Positions 50,703-59,965 of a stretch of 64,000 bases of DNA are shown here, in pieces. The translations under genes and the position numbers were made by a program. Source of the stretch: SG8-41 sp036555035 (GTDB lineage Bacteria; Pseudomonadota; Gammaproteobacteria; Burkholderiales; SG8-41); assembly GCA_036555035.1 (NCBI GenBank), contig DATBMB010000056.1, forward strand, positions 4,166-68,165, given 5' to 3'. Below the pieces are notes generated by a model that saw nothing but the letters and a program-made list of their open reading frames with translations, did no database searches and was not told where the DNA came from. Position 1 is the first letter of the stretch. Every line of letters begins with the position of its first letter.

Positions 50703-53095
50703 GCGAACAGTGCCTTCTGCTGCTGCGCCGGCTCCTCCCCCAGCGCCTCGGGCTCCGCGACGAAATAGCCCTGCGCGTAGTCGAGCCCGAGCTCGGTGAT
50801 GCTGGCGAGGGTCTCCGCGTCCTCCACCGATTCGGCCACCGTGCGCATGCCCAGGATATGCCCGATGCGGTTGACCGAGTCCACGATCGCGAAGTCCATC
50901 GGGTCGGTCACCATGTCCTTGATGAACACGCCGGCGATCTTCAGGAAGTCGACCGGGAGGTACTTGAGGTAGGCGAACGAGGACATGCCGGTGCCGAAAT
51001 CGTCGAGCGCGAAGCGGCAGCCCATGCCCTTCAGCTCGTGCATCAGCTCCGCCGCCTTGGAGAGATTCGAGATCGCGGTGGTCTCCGTGATCTCGAAGCA
51101 CAGCAGCCCGCTCGGCAGCTGGTAGCGCGTGAGGAGGTTGCGGATGAAGTCCGGGAAGCTCTTGTCGTTGATGCTCGCGCCCGAGATGTTGACCGAGTAG
51201 AAACCGCGCTCGCCGCTGCCGTGGAGATCGTGTGGAATCGCGCCGGCTGCCCACTGCCGGTTCAGGAACTCCACGAGCGAGCTCACCACCCAGCGCTCGA
51301 TCGAGGTCAGCAGGTTGTAGCGCTCCGCCGCCGGCATGAAGCCGGTGGCCGGAATCAGGTTGCCGGCGCGGTCCACCATACGCACGAGGATCTCGTAATT
51401 GCGCTCGCGGCGCGGCGTCGCGTCGAGCGGGTCGATACGCTGGCGGTAAAGCCGGAACTGGCCCAGCTCGAAGGCGCGGTTGATCTGCGACACGAGCTGC
51501 AGCTCCTCGCGCCGGCCGCTGCGGCTGGGCTCCTCCGGGCGGTACACCTGCACCCGGTCGCGACCGCGGTTCTTGGCTTCGTAGCAGGTCGCATCCGCGT
51601 TTGCGAGCACCTGGTTCACATCCCCGCTCGCCGCGTCGATCGGCACGAGACCCACGCTCACCCCGACGCTGAAGGTCTTGCCTTCCCACACGAACCGGAA
51701 CTCGCGCACCGTCTCGCGCAGGCCATTGGCGATGCGCACGCCCTGGTCGACCGGGCACGCCTCGAGCAGCGCGCCGAACTCATCGCCCCCGAGGCGCGCC
51801 AGCGTGTCGCTGCCGCGCATGCGCGTCAGCATGATCGAGGTGAGCTGCCGCAGCAGCTCGTCGCCCGCGCTGTGGCCGCAGGTATCGTTCACCGCCTTGA
51901 AGTTGTCGAGATCCATGAAGAGCAGCGCGTGCTCGCGCCGCTGCGTCCCGGCGGTCTCGATCAGCTCGGCCAGGCGCCGCTCGAACTCGCGGCGGTTGAC
52001 CAGCCCCGTCAGCGAGTCATGGCTCGCCTGCCACAGCAGCTGCTGCGACATGGCGCGCAGCTGGCTCATGTCGTGGAACACCACGATCATGCCGTGCACG
52101 GTGCCGTCGCGGCCCAGGATCGGCGCGTGCGAGTAGCGCACCGGGCACTCGCGCCCGCTGCGGTCGACGAGCCGCACCGCGGCGAGCTCCGCCTCGCCGC
52201 CGCCCGCCGTCTCGGTCAGGGGCAGCGGATCGATCGGCTTGCCGGTGCGCTCGTCGAGCACGCGGTAGATCTCGGACAGCGGCTTGCCGATCGCCTCCGC
52301 GCCCGTCCAGCCGAGCTGCTGCTCGGCCACCGGGTTGAGATACTCGACCCTTCCCGCTGCGTCCGTGGTGATGACTCCGTCCACGATCGAGTGCAGCGTG
52401 ACTTCCGCGAGCTCCTTCTCGTGCTCGAGCGTCGCCTGGGTCGCGGCGACGCTGCGGCTCACCCACACCGCGATCACGATGCCCGCCAGCAGGGCCAGCA
52501 GCCCCCCGGCCCCGATCAGGAGGAAGCCGTAGCGCATGCCCTGGTTCGCAGCCGCGATCGCCTCCGCGGTGCGCGCGTGGTTGGCTTCGAGCATCAGGTA
52601 GAGCGTCTCCTGGAACCGGGAATCCTCCAGCACCGCCTGCGTGAGGTTCAGCTCCGAGGCGCGCGCGATCTCGCTCTTCATGAGGAGCGCTACGATGTCC
52701 TCGCCGATCGCCCGCGAGCGCGCCGCCGCGGCGATCGCCTCGTCGCGCGCCGCCCGTTCGGAGGCGTCGAGCTGGAGCGTTCCCAGCCTCTCCACCGCCC
52801 GGTCGTAGGCCCCGATCGCCCGCCGGTACTGCTCGTGCACGGTCCGGCGCGCCTCGCCCATCTCCGCCCCGAACATCTTGTCGATCAGCGCGGAGCGCTG
52901 GCCGTTGGCGAGGAAGAGCTCGGACGCGGTGCCGATCTTGCGGCCCTGCGCTCCGGTCAGGGAGTGAATCTGCTGGTTGAAGGACTCGATGCGCGCAAGC
53001 CCGAGCGCGATCAGCGCGGTGAGCGCGGCGAGCAGCAGTCCGAAGCTGGCATACAGCAGGTATTTCGACTTGGGGCTGGCCAGCAGGGGCGTCAT
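50699..53095 (-). CDS. Membrane PAS-GGDEF-EAL protein
   Basis: 798 residues. Two membrane helices (about 12-35 and 190-212) flank a periplasmic helical sensor, followed by PAS (about 235-350), GGDEF (355-520) and EAL (535-785) domains. GGDEF is intact (RLGGDEFGALLE). The EAL region reads YEILVRMVD with the catalytic Glu kept; FEITETTAISN, LDDFGTGMSSFAYLKYLPVD and VAESVEDAETL are intact, so phosphodiesterase activity is possible. It contrasts with the degenerate GGDEF-EAL protein at 5367. The start is the ATG at 53095. Confidence 0.93.
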   Translation of the reverse strand: MTPLLASPKSKYLLYASFGLLLAALTALIALGLARIESFNQQIHSLTGAQGRKIGTASELFLANGQRSALIDKMFGAEMGEARRTVHEQYRRAIGAYDRAVERLGTLQLDASERAARDEAIAAAARSRAIGEDIVALLMKSEIARASELNLTQAVLEDSRFQETLYLMLEANHARTAEAIAAANQGMRYGFLLIGAGGLLALLAGIVIAVWVSRSVAATQATLEHEKELAEVTLHSIVDGVITTDAAGRVEYLNPVAEQQLGWTGAEAIGKPLSEIYRVLDERTGKPIDPLPLTETAGGGEAELAAVRLVDRSGRECPVRYSHAPILGRDGTVHGMIVVFHDMSQLRAMSQQLLWQASHDSLTGLVNRREFERRLAELIETAGTQRREHALLFMDLDNFKAVNDTCGHSAGDELLRQLTSIMLTRMRGSDTLARLGGDEFGALLEACPVDQGVRIANGLRETVREFRFVWEGKTFSVGVSVGLVPIDAASGDVNQVLANADATCYEAKNRGRDRVQVYRPEEPSRSGRREELQLVSQINRAFELGQFRLYRQRIDPLDATPRRERNYEILVRMVDRAGNLIPATGFMPAAERYNLLTSIERWVVSSLVEFLNRQWAAGAIPHDLHGSGERGFYSVNISGASINDKSFPDFIRNLLTRYQLPSGLLCFEITETTAISNLSKAAELMHELKGMGCRFALDDFGTGMSSFAYLKYLPVDFLKIAGVFIKDMVTDPMDFAIVDSVNRIGHILGMRTVAESVEDAETLASITELGLDYAQGYFVAEPEALGEEPAQQQKALFA

Positions 53096-53099
53096 CACG

Positions 53100-53918
53100 C
53101 TAGGTCGCGCCTTCCTCCGCCAGCGGCTGGCGCGCGAGGCGCGCCGCCGGGTCCTGGCGATAGAGCGCCGCGAGCTGGCGGTAGATCTCCCCGTACTCCT
53201 CGAGGACGGCGGCGGGCGTCTCGAAGAATGCCTCGCTCAGCACCGCGAAGAACTCGGATGGATGCTCGGCGGCATAGGGATCGATCGCGCTCGGCTCCCC
53301 GCGAGCGGTTCGCCGGCAGAAATCCTCGTAGGCCGCGCCGAACGCGCGGGTCCACGCCGCCCGGTCCATGTCGCGGTGCAACGGCGGAAAGCCGTTGGCC
53401 TCCCCGTTCAGCATGTCGATCTTGTGCGCGAACTCGTGGATCACCACGTTGTAGCCGGGGTCCCCGCCGCGCAGCTGCGCGTCGGCCCAGGACAGGATCA
53501 CCGGCCCCTCGAGCCAGGACTCGCCGGTCATCGGCGCCCGGACATGGTGCGCAACCCCGTCCTCGTCCACGTAGTCGTACTCGGCGACGAACTCGTCCGG
53601 ATACACAATGACCTCGATCCAGCCGCGGTAGTAGCCGAGATCGAGATTCATAACGAGCATACATGCCTGCGCCGCGATCGACACGCGCATTTCGTCACGC
53701 AGCGCGAGGCCGCCCGCGCCGACGATTGATTTCTCGTGCAGAAACAGCACCACGAGCTCGCGCAGCCGCGCGCGCTCCTCGCGGTCGAGCGCGCGCGTGA
53801 AGGGATAGCGCTCGAGCGCCGCCCGCCACGCGCCCTCGTCGAGCGTGGAGCGCCGGAGGATCCTTCCGCGGCGCCAGTTCCGGAACGCTTGGAGCATCTC
53901 GGGCGGGACCGCCGTCAC
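53100..53918 (-). CDS. mtfA: MtfA-type zinc peptidase
   Basis: 272 residues. The zinc site HEFAHKIDMLNGEANGFP is near 150-168, with a likely third ligand in HPSEFFAVLSEAFFE. The N-terminal part LHEKSIVGAGGLALRDEMRV matches MtfA (Mlc titration factor A), a cytosolic aminopeptidase that binds the glucose repressor Mlc in E. coli; the nearby glk may be relevant. The GTG at 53918 overlaps the rmuC stop. Confidence 0.9.
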   Translation of the reverse strand: MTAVPPEMLQAFRNWRRGRILRRSTLDEGAWRAALERYPFTRALDREERARLRELVVLFLHEKSIVGAGGLALRDEMRVSIAAQACMLVMNLDLGYYRGWIEVIVYPDEFVAEYDYVDEDGVAHHVRAPMTGESWLEGPVILSWADAQLRGGDPGYNVVIHEFAHKIDMLNGEANGFPPLHRDMDRAAWTRAFGAAYEDFCRRTARGEPSAIDPYAAEHPSEFFAVLSEAFFETPAAVLEEYGEIYRQLAALYRQDPAARLARQPLAEEGAT

Positions 53919-55084
53919 TTGGCCTTGCCGTCGTCGCGCAGCTCGACGACCTTCAGCGAGGCGGCCTCGGGGGGCTCCAGGTCGGCGGTCTCGATGCGCT
54001 GGAACTGCTGCGCGATCTTGCGGCTCGAGGTCTGCACGTCCTCGGCGTCCTGGTGCGCGAGGCGGATGTGATCGGCGAGCTTCTTCATCCGCTCCTCGAA
54101 GCGCCGGAAGTCCTGCCCGAGGCGCGACAGGGCATCGCGGATGACGTGGATCTGCTTGCGGGTCTCCACGTCCTTCAGCACGGCGCGGGCGGTATTGAGG
54201 ACGGCCATCAGCGTCGTGGGCGAGACGATCCACACGCGCCGGGACATGGCGTAATCGACCACCTCGCCGTGGTGCGCGTGGATCTCGGCGAACACCGCCT
54301 CCGCCGGCACGAACATCACGGCGCCGTCGGAAGTCACGTCGGGCAGGATGTATTTCCGCGAGATGTCGTCGACATGCTTCCTCACGTCGGCGCGGAACTG
54401 GCGGCCGCCCAGGGCGCGCTCCACGTCGTTGGCGCCGGGCGCGAGCATCCGGTGATAGTTCTCGAGCGGGAACTTGGAGTCGATGCACACGAGTCCCGTG
54501 GGCTCCGGAAGCCTCAGCACGCAGTCTACGCGGGACCCGTTGGGGAGCGTGTACTGCATTTCGAACGCCGCCGGGGGCAGCACGTTGCGCACCAGCGCCT
54601 CGAGCTGGACCTCGCCGAAGGCGCCGCGGGACTGCTTGTTGCCGAGGAGCTCCTGCAGGCTCACCACGCTGCCGGTGAGGGTGTCGATCTTCTTCTGCGC
54701 CTCGTCGATGGTGGCGAGGCGCTGCATCACGCTGACGAAGGTCTCGTTGGTCTTCTTGAAGCCCTCGTCCAGCCGCTCGTTCACCTTGCCGGCGATCTGC
54801 TCGAGCCGCTGGTCGATCCGCGCGCCAAGCGCAAGCTCGAGCCGGTGCAGCGTCTCGCGGGTCTGGTTGAGCTCCTCGGAGAGGCGGGAGTTGAGGCGGT
54901 CCGACTGCTGGGCGAGCCCGCCGTGAAGGTCGGTCAGCATCGCCCGGTGCCGCTCTTCCAGCACGCGGGCGAGATCTTCGGGCAGCTTGCGAATCGCGGT
55001 GCCCTGGGCCGCCAGCCTCGCGATCAGCACGATGAGAACGGCGAGGACAGCGAGTGCCAGAATCGCCAGCAGGAAGTCGGGCAT
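53915..55084 (-). CDS. rmuC: RmuC-family DNA recombination protein
   Basis: 389 residues. One N-terminal membrane helix, a coiled coil (about 40-150), then the RmuC nuclease-like domain: SRGAFGEVQLEALVRNVLPP, PEPTGLVCIDSKFPLENYHR and VMFVPAEAVFAEIHAHHGEV. RmuC limits inversions at short inverted repeats in E. coli. Confidence 0.93.
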   Translation of the reverse strand: MPDFLLAILALAVLAVLIVLIARLAAQGTAIRKLPEDLARVLEERHRAMLTDLHGGLAQQSDRLNSRLSEELNQTRETLHRLELALGARIDQRLEQIAGKVNERLDEGFKKTNETFVSVMQRLATIDEAQKKIDTLTGSVVSLQELLGNKQSRGAFGEVQLEALVRNVLPPAAFEMQYTLPNGSRVDCVLRLPEPTGLVCIDSKFPLENYHRMLAPGANDVERALGGRQFRADVRKHVDDISRKYILPDVTSDGAVMFVPAEAVFAEIHAHHGEVVDYAMSRRVWIVSPTTLMAVLNTARAVLKDVETRKQIHVIRDALSRLGQDFRRFEERMKKLADHIRLAHQDAEDVQTSSRKIAQQFQRIETADLEPPEAASLKVVELRDDGKAK

Positions 55085-55099
55085 CGCCTGCGAATTATA

Positions 55100-57598
55100 T
55101 CAGCCGAGCGCGCGCAGAACCTTGAGTGGCGCAACCTCCAGCACCCGCCGCGTGCCGAGGTATCCGGCCGCCGTCACGCCGAGCGCCCCGCCGGCGACCC
55201 CGATCAGCCATACCGCCGGATCCGGCGTGTAGGTGAGGTGCAGGAAGCGGTGCGCGATGAAGTAGGCGAGCCCGCTCGCACCCGCCGCCGCGACGAAGCC
55301 CGCCGCCGCGCCTGTCAGCCCGAACTCGGCAAGGTGCGCGCGGCGGATCTGCGGCCGGCTCGCGCCCAGCGTGCGCAGGATGGTCGCCTGGTAGAGCCGC
55401 TCGTCCTGGGTGCTGGCAACGGCCGCGTACAGCACCACCAGCCCGGCGGCGAGCGTGAACAGGAACACGAACTGCACCGCGCGCGCGGCCTGATCCATCA
55501 TCCGCTGCACGTGGGAGAGCACCTGCGCGACGTCGATGAGGACGATGTTGGGGAAGGCCTTGACCAGCGCGTTCAGGACCTCGACCCGTCCCCCGGCCAG
55601 GTGAAAGCTCGTCACATACTGCGCGGGATAGACCTCCAGCAGCCCGGGCGGGGCGAGGACGAAGAAGTTCACGTTGAAGCTGTCCCAGTCCACGGTGCGC
55701 AGGCTCGTCACCGTGGCGGTGACCGGCGTTCCCGCGATGTCGAACGTCAGCGCGTCCCCCAGGCTGATGCCGAGCGCTTCGGCGAGGCCGCGCTCCACCG
55801 AGAACTGGTCGGCGCCCCCGGCTGCGTCGTCCCACCAGCGGCCGGCGACGACGCGGTTGTCCGCCTGCGGGCGCGCCGCCCACGACAGGTTGAACTCGCG
55901 CGTGACGAGGCGCCGCGCCCGCTCCTCCGCATAGTCGTCAGCCGCGACCGGGCGCTCCCCGATTCGCACGAGCCGCCCGCGCACCATCGGAAAGAGCCCG
56001 GGGGGCGCCATGCCGCGCTCCGCGAAAAAGCGCCCGATCGCCGTGACCTGGTCCGGCTGGATGTTGATGATGAAGCGGTTGGGAGCGTCCCGCGGCAGGC
56101 TCTCGTGCCACGTGCGCAGCAGGTCCGCGCGCACCAGGGTGAGCGTGAGCAGCGCCATGATGCCGAGCGCGAGCGCCACCACCTGGAGGATCGTGCCCAG
56201 CGCCCGGCGGCGCAGGTTCGCCACGCCGAAGCGCCACGAAACCCCGCGCGACTTCAGCGTCCCCACCGCGCGCAGCAGCGCCCAGGTGAGCGCGCACGCG
56301 CCCACCATGGCTGCGACGAACCAGCCGAGCACGGTGAGACCAAGCCGCAGCTCCTGCGCCCGCCACAGGATGAGTGCCGCGATGACCACGGCGCCGAGCC
56401 CGTACGCGATGATCGCGTCTCCCTGGGGCGCGCCCAGCTCGCGTCTCAGCACCCGCAGCGTCGGCACGCGCGCGAGGCTCACGAGCGGGGGCAGCGCGAA
56501 GCCCAGCAGCAGCAGCCACCCGACCGCTGCGCCATGGACCGCGGGCAGCACGCTTGCCGCGGGCAGCGTCACCGCGACCACCCGTCCGAGCCACGCCACC
56601 AGCACGGCCTGGGTGAGTGCCCCGATCGCGATCCCGGCCGACGCGGCGGCGGCGCCGAGCAGCGTGAAATGCGCAACATGCAGCCGCACGATCAGGGCCT
56701 GGCTCGCGCCCAGGCAGCGCATCAGGGCGCAGCCGTCGAGGTGGCGCTGCAGGTAGCGCCGCGCCGAGAGCGCGATCGCGACCGCAGCGAGGAAAACGCT
56801 CGAGAGCGCCGCCAGGTTGAGATACTTTTCGGCGCGCTCGAGCGCCGAGCGCACCTCGGGCCGGGCATCGCGCACGCCCTCGATGCGCGTTCCCGGCGCA
56901 AGCCGCTCGCGTGCCCAGGCCCGGTATGCATCCACGCTTGCGCTCTCTCCCGCAAGGAGCAAACGGTAACGGACGCGGCTGCCCGGTTGCACCAGGCGGG
57001 TCGCGGCGAGATCCTCGGCATTCAAAATGACGCGCGGGGCGCCGCTCAGGAATCCCAGCTCCACGCCCGGCTCGTGGGTGATCACGGCCCCGACCGCAAG
57101 GCGGCTCGCGCCCACCCCGATGCGGTCCTCCGCGGCGAGATCAAGCGAGGTGTGCAGCCGCTCGTCCACCCAGACCGTCCCGGGCTTCGGAATCGCCTCG
57201 GCGAGGCGATCGGGAGCAAACAGCCGGTCCGCGATGCGCAATTCCCCGCGCAACGGATAACCCGGAGACACCACCCTCACGTCGGCCAGGACGGTGCGCT
57301 CTCGCAGCACCACCATGCTGGGAAAGCGGATGACCTCGGCCGCGGCGAGCCCGCGGCGCGCCGCTTCCCGCTTGAGCTCCGGGTCGATCGCGCGGGAGTC
57401 GCTGATCACGAGGTCGGCGCCCAGCAGGCGGTTTGCTTCCAGCTCGAGCACCCGCTGCACGCGGTCGGTGAAGAAGCCGACCGTGGTGACGGCGGCGACC
57501 GCCACGACGATTGCGGTCGCGATCAGCGTGATCTCTCCCGCTCGAGCATCGCGCGCGAGCAGCCGCCACGCCAGCCGGATCTCGCGCAGGAGGCTCAT
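55100..57598 (-). CDS. ybbP: FtsX-like ABC transporter permease YbbP
   Basis: 832 residues with about ten membrane helices in two FtsX-type repeats and large extracytoplasmic loops. It begins MSLLREIRLAWRLLARDARA and has the YbbP-type loop RFIINIQPDQ followed by AEERARRLVTREFNLSWA. It pairs with the ATPase YbbA, whose stop overlaps its start as ATGA. The YbbAP complex probably extracts lipophilic compounds from the inner membrane. Confidence 0.92.
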   Translation of the reverse strand: MSLLREIRLAWRLLARDARAGEITLIATAIVVAVAAVTTVGFFTDRVQRVLELEANRLLGADLVISDSRAIDPELKREAARRGLAAAEVIRFPSMVVLRERTVLADVRVVSPGYPLRGELRIADRLFAPDRLAEAIPKPGTVWVDERLHTSLDLAAEDRIGVGASRLAVGAVITHEPGVELGFLSGAPRVILNAEDLAATRLVQPGSRVRYRLLLAGESASVDAYRAWARERLAPGTRIEGVRDARPEVRSALERAEKYLNLAALSSVFLAAVAIALSARRYLQRHLDGCALMRCLGASQALIVRLHVAHFTLLGAAAASAGIAIGALTQAVLVAWLGRVVAVTLPAASVLPAVHGAAVGWLLLLGFALPPLVSLARVPTLRVLRRELGAPQGDAIIAYGLGAVVIAALILWRAQELRLGLTVLGWFVAAMVGACALTWALLRAVGTLKSRGVSWRFGVANLRRRALGTILQVVALALGIMALLTLTLVRADLLRTWHESLPRDAPNRFIINIQPDQVTAIGRFFAERGMAPPGLFPMVRGRLVRIGERPVAADDYAEERARRLVTREFNLSWAARPQADNRVVAGRWWDDAAGGADQFSVERGLAEALGISLGDALTFDIAGTPVTATVTSLRTVDWDSFNVNFFVLAPPGLLEVYPAQYVTSFHLAGGRVEVLNALVKAFPNIVLIDVAQVLSHVQRMMDQAARAVQFVFLFTLAAGLVVLYAAVASTQDERLYQATILRTLGASRPQIRRAHLAEFGLTGAAAGFVAAAGASGLAYFIAHRFLHLTYTPDPAVWLIGVAGGALGVTAAGYLGTRRVLEVAPLKVLRALG

Positions 57599-58281
57599 GA
57601 CGCCGCGCCCTCCAGGCGGCCGGCGGCGAGGCGCAGCACGCGGTCGCAGCGCGCCGTGATCGCCTCGTCGTGCGTCACCAGCAGCAGCGTCGTGCCGCTC
57701 TCGCGATTCAACTCGAACAGGAGCTCGATCACCTGCAGTCCCGTCGCCGCGTCCAGGTTGCCGGTCGGCTCGTCGGCCAGCAGCAGCTTGGGGCGGGTCA
57801 CGAAGGCGCGCGCGATCGCGACGCGCTGCTGCTCGCCGCCGGAGAGCTGCTTCGGGTAGTGGTGCAGGCGGTCGGCGAGGCCCACCCGCCCGAGCATGGC
57901 CCGCGCCGGGGCGGATGCCTCGGGCGCGCCGGCGAGCTCGAGCGGCAGCATCACGTTCTCGAGCGCGGTCATCGCCGGCAGCAGCTGGAAGGACTGGAAC
58001 ACGAACCCGACCATCCGGCCGCGCAGCGCGGCGCGCCCGTCCTCATCGAGCGTGGTGAGATCGTGGCCGTCGATCCGCACCGAGCCCGCGCTCGGCGTAT
58101 CGAGCCCCGCGAGGAGTCCCAGCAGGGTGGACTTTCCGGATCCGGACACCCCGACGATGGCGACCGACTCTCCTGCGCCGACCTCGAAACTCACGCCGCT
58201 CAAAATGGTCAGTTCGGTTGTGCCGGTGGTAACCTGCTTGCCGACTCCCGAGGCCTTGAGAATGATCTGCGCGCGGCTCAT
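57595..58281 (-). CDS. ybbA: ABC transporter ATPase YbbA
   Basis: 228 residues. Walker A GVSGSGKSTLLGLLAGLD, signature QLSGGEQQRVAIARAFV, Walker B LLLADEPTGNLD, switch LVTHDEAI: a LolD/MacB-type ATPase for FtsX-like permeases. Its ATG at 58281 (or 58290) lies inside the 5' end of the divergent tesA reading frame. Confidence 0.93.
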   Translation of the reverse strand: MSRAQIILKASGVGKQVTTGTTELTILSGVSFEVGAGESVAIVGVSGSGKSTLLGLLAGLDTPSAGSVRIDGHDLTTLDEDGRAALRGRMVGFVFQSFQLLPAMTALENVMLPLELAGAPEASAPARAMLGRVGLADRLHHYPKQLSGGEQQRVAIARAFVTRPKLLLADEPTGNLDAATGLQVIELLFELNRESGTTLLLVTHDEAITARCDRVLRLAAGRLEGAAS

Positions 58282-58891
58282 CGACTTCATCCTGCGTTCA
58301 ATAATGGTGTGTGCGCTGGCCGCCCCGGCCGCAGCCAACGGCGCCGCGACAATCCTCGTCTTCGGCGACAGTCTCGCGACGGGATACGGTTTGCCCCGGG
58401 AAAGGAGCTGGGTCTACCTGCTCGAGCAACGCCTGCGTACGGAAAAGCTCGATTATAAAGTAGTCAACGCGAGCATCAGCGGTGAGACGACGCTCGGCGG
58501 CGTGAATCGCATCGCCGCCGCGCTCAAGGCACATCGCCCCGAGCTCGTGATTCTCGAGCTGGGCGGAAACGACGGGCTGCGCGGCGCGGCCCCCGAGTCG
58601 ATCCGCCGCAACCTCGAGGCGATCACCGATGCGAGCCAGCGCGCCCGGGCCCGCGTGCTGCTGGTGGGCGTGCGCATGCCCCCGAACTATGGCATGGCCT
58701 ACACCGAGAAGTTCCAGGAAGTCTTCAGCGCCGTGGCGCGCAGCCGCAAGCTGCCGCTCGTGCCCTTTCTGCTGGACGGCTTTGCCGAGGACCGCGGGCT
58801 CTTTCTGGACGACGGCATCCACCCCAACGCCGCGGCGCAGCCGCTGATCCTCGAAACCGTGTGGAAGGGACTGCGGCCGCTGCTCAGGTAA
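58262..58891 (+). CDS. tesA: GDSL-type esterase/lysophospholipase TesA
   Basis: 209 residues. Signal peptide MICARLIDFILRSIMVCALA (cleavage near AAANGA). Catalytic Ser in block I LVFGDSLATGYG; block II SISGETTLGG; block III LELGGNDGLRG; catalytic Asp/His in DDGIHPNAAAQP. The ATG at 58262 follows GAGG and gives a proper signal peptide, but its first 20 bases overlap divergently with ybbA; the ATG at 58304 would avoid overlap and shorten the signal. It ends overlapping selD by eight bases. Confidence 0.92.
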   Translation: MICARLIDFILRSIMVCALAAPAAANGAATILVFGDSLATGYGLPRERSWVYLLEQRLRTEKLDYKVVNASISGETTLGGVNRIAAALKAHRPELVILELGGNDGLRGAAPESIRRNLEAITDASQRARARVLLVGVRMPPNYGMAYTEKFQEVFSAVARSRKLPLVPFLLDGFAEDRGLFLDDGIHPNAAAQPLILETVWKGLRPLLR

Positions 58892-59942
58892 CGACGACAC
58901 GCGCGGCGCCGGTGCTGAGCGCGCCGATTTGCGCCGCGTGGTTGAACCCTTCGCGCTTGAAGACCTCCAGCACCGCGGGCGCCGTCGCGGCATCGCACGC
59001 GACGAGCAGCCCCCCGCTCGTCTGCGGATCGGTGAGAATCCTGCGGCGCCATTGCGGCCAGCTCCCCGGCAGCTCCACCGCATCCTGGCAGCTTGCCCAG
59101 TTGCGGTCCGAGGCGCCGGTCGCGTAGCCGGCCTCCACCAGCTGACGCGCGGCCGACAGGATCGGCACCCGGTCGAATTCGAGCTGCGCCTGAAGCTTCG
59201 AACCGCGGCAAATCTCGAGCAAATGCCCGAGCAGGCCGTAGCCGGTGACATCGGTCAGCGCGTGCACGCCCTCCATCTCGGCGAGCTTCAACCCCGGCGT
59301 GTTGAGCTGGGTCGCGGTCTCCAGCATCTGGCGGTACGACTTGTCCTTGAGCTCCCCCTTCTTGAGCGCGGCGCCCATCACGCCGATGCCGAGCCCCTTG
59401 CCCAGAATCAGGACATCACCCGCCCGGGCGCGGTCATTGCGCTTGACCTTGGCGGGATCGATCAGGCCGAGCGCGACCAGCCCGTAGAGCGGCTCGGGGG
59501 AGTCGATCGAATGGCCGCCGGCAATCGGCACGCCCACCCGCTCGCACACGTCGTGGCCGCCGGCGACGATGCGCTGCACGGCCCAGGTCGGAAGCTTTCC
59601 GAGGGGCACACCCAGCAGCGCGAGCGCGAGGATCGGGCGCGCGCCCATCGCGTAGACATCCGAGATCGCGTTGGTCGCGGCGATGCGCCCGAAGTCGTAG
59701 GGGTCGTCCACGATCGGCGTGAAGAAATCCGTGGTCGCGACGAGCGCCTGGGTATCGTTCAGACGGTACACCGCGGCATCGTCGCTCGTCTCGTTGCCCA
59801 CGAGCAGGTTCGGCCACGCCTTCCCCAGCGGCGTTCCCGCAAGCACTTCGCTCAGCAACGCCGGCGTGAGCTTGCAGCCTCAGCCGCCGCCGTGCGCGAG
59901 CTGGGTGAGCCGGATCGTGGTGCCTTCCGTCGGCTTGTTCAT
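58884..59942 (-). CDS. selD: Selenide, water dikinase, a selenoprotein (TGA read as Sec21)
   Basis: Makes selenophosphate from selenide and ATP. From the ATG at 59942 the frame reads RLTQLAHGGG, then TGA (59882-59880), then GCKLTPALLSEVLAG and on to a stop at 58884: 352 residues. The TGA stands exactly where the catalytic Cys/Sec of SelD (HGxGCGCK in E. coli) belongs, so it encodes selenocysteine. Downstream motifs PNLLVGNETSDDAAVYRL, TTDFFTPIVDDPYDFGRIAA and DPQTSGGLL are standard. A scan treating TGA as stop would wrongly begin the gene at 59858. It is divergent from selU. Confidence 0.95.
59850..59882 (-). promoter_or_regulatory. Candidate bacterial SECIS element of selD
   Basis: Starting eight bases after the UGA, GCUCA (59871-59867) pairs with UGAGC (59854-59850) around a 12-base loop with an internal GC-rich part. 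Bacterial SelB needs a hairpin at about this distance. The loop details are not proof. Confidence 0.55.
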
Positions 59943-59965
59943 GATTTCCCGTAAAATGTCCGCCG

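Noticed and set aside
50858..53611. Plus-strand frame of more than 900 codons opposite the PAS-GGDEF-EAL gene
   Set aside because: Same shadow effect; composition is low-complexity Arg/Ala/His.
54053..57859. Very long plus-strand open frame (over 1200 codons) opposite rmuC, ybbP and ybbA
   Set aside because: High-GC codon bias leaves stops rare on the opposite strand. The translation is Arg/His/Ala-rich with no family motif, while the minus strand has complete, recognisable genes.
59858..59942. selD as a truncated gene or pseudogene because of the TGA
   Set aside because: The TGA is at the catalytic Cys/Sec position, flanking residues match SelD on both sides, and a hairpin follows. Recoding explains it better than decay.
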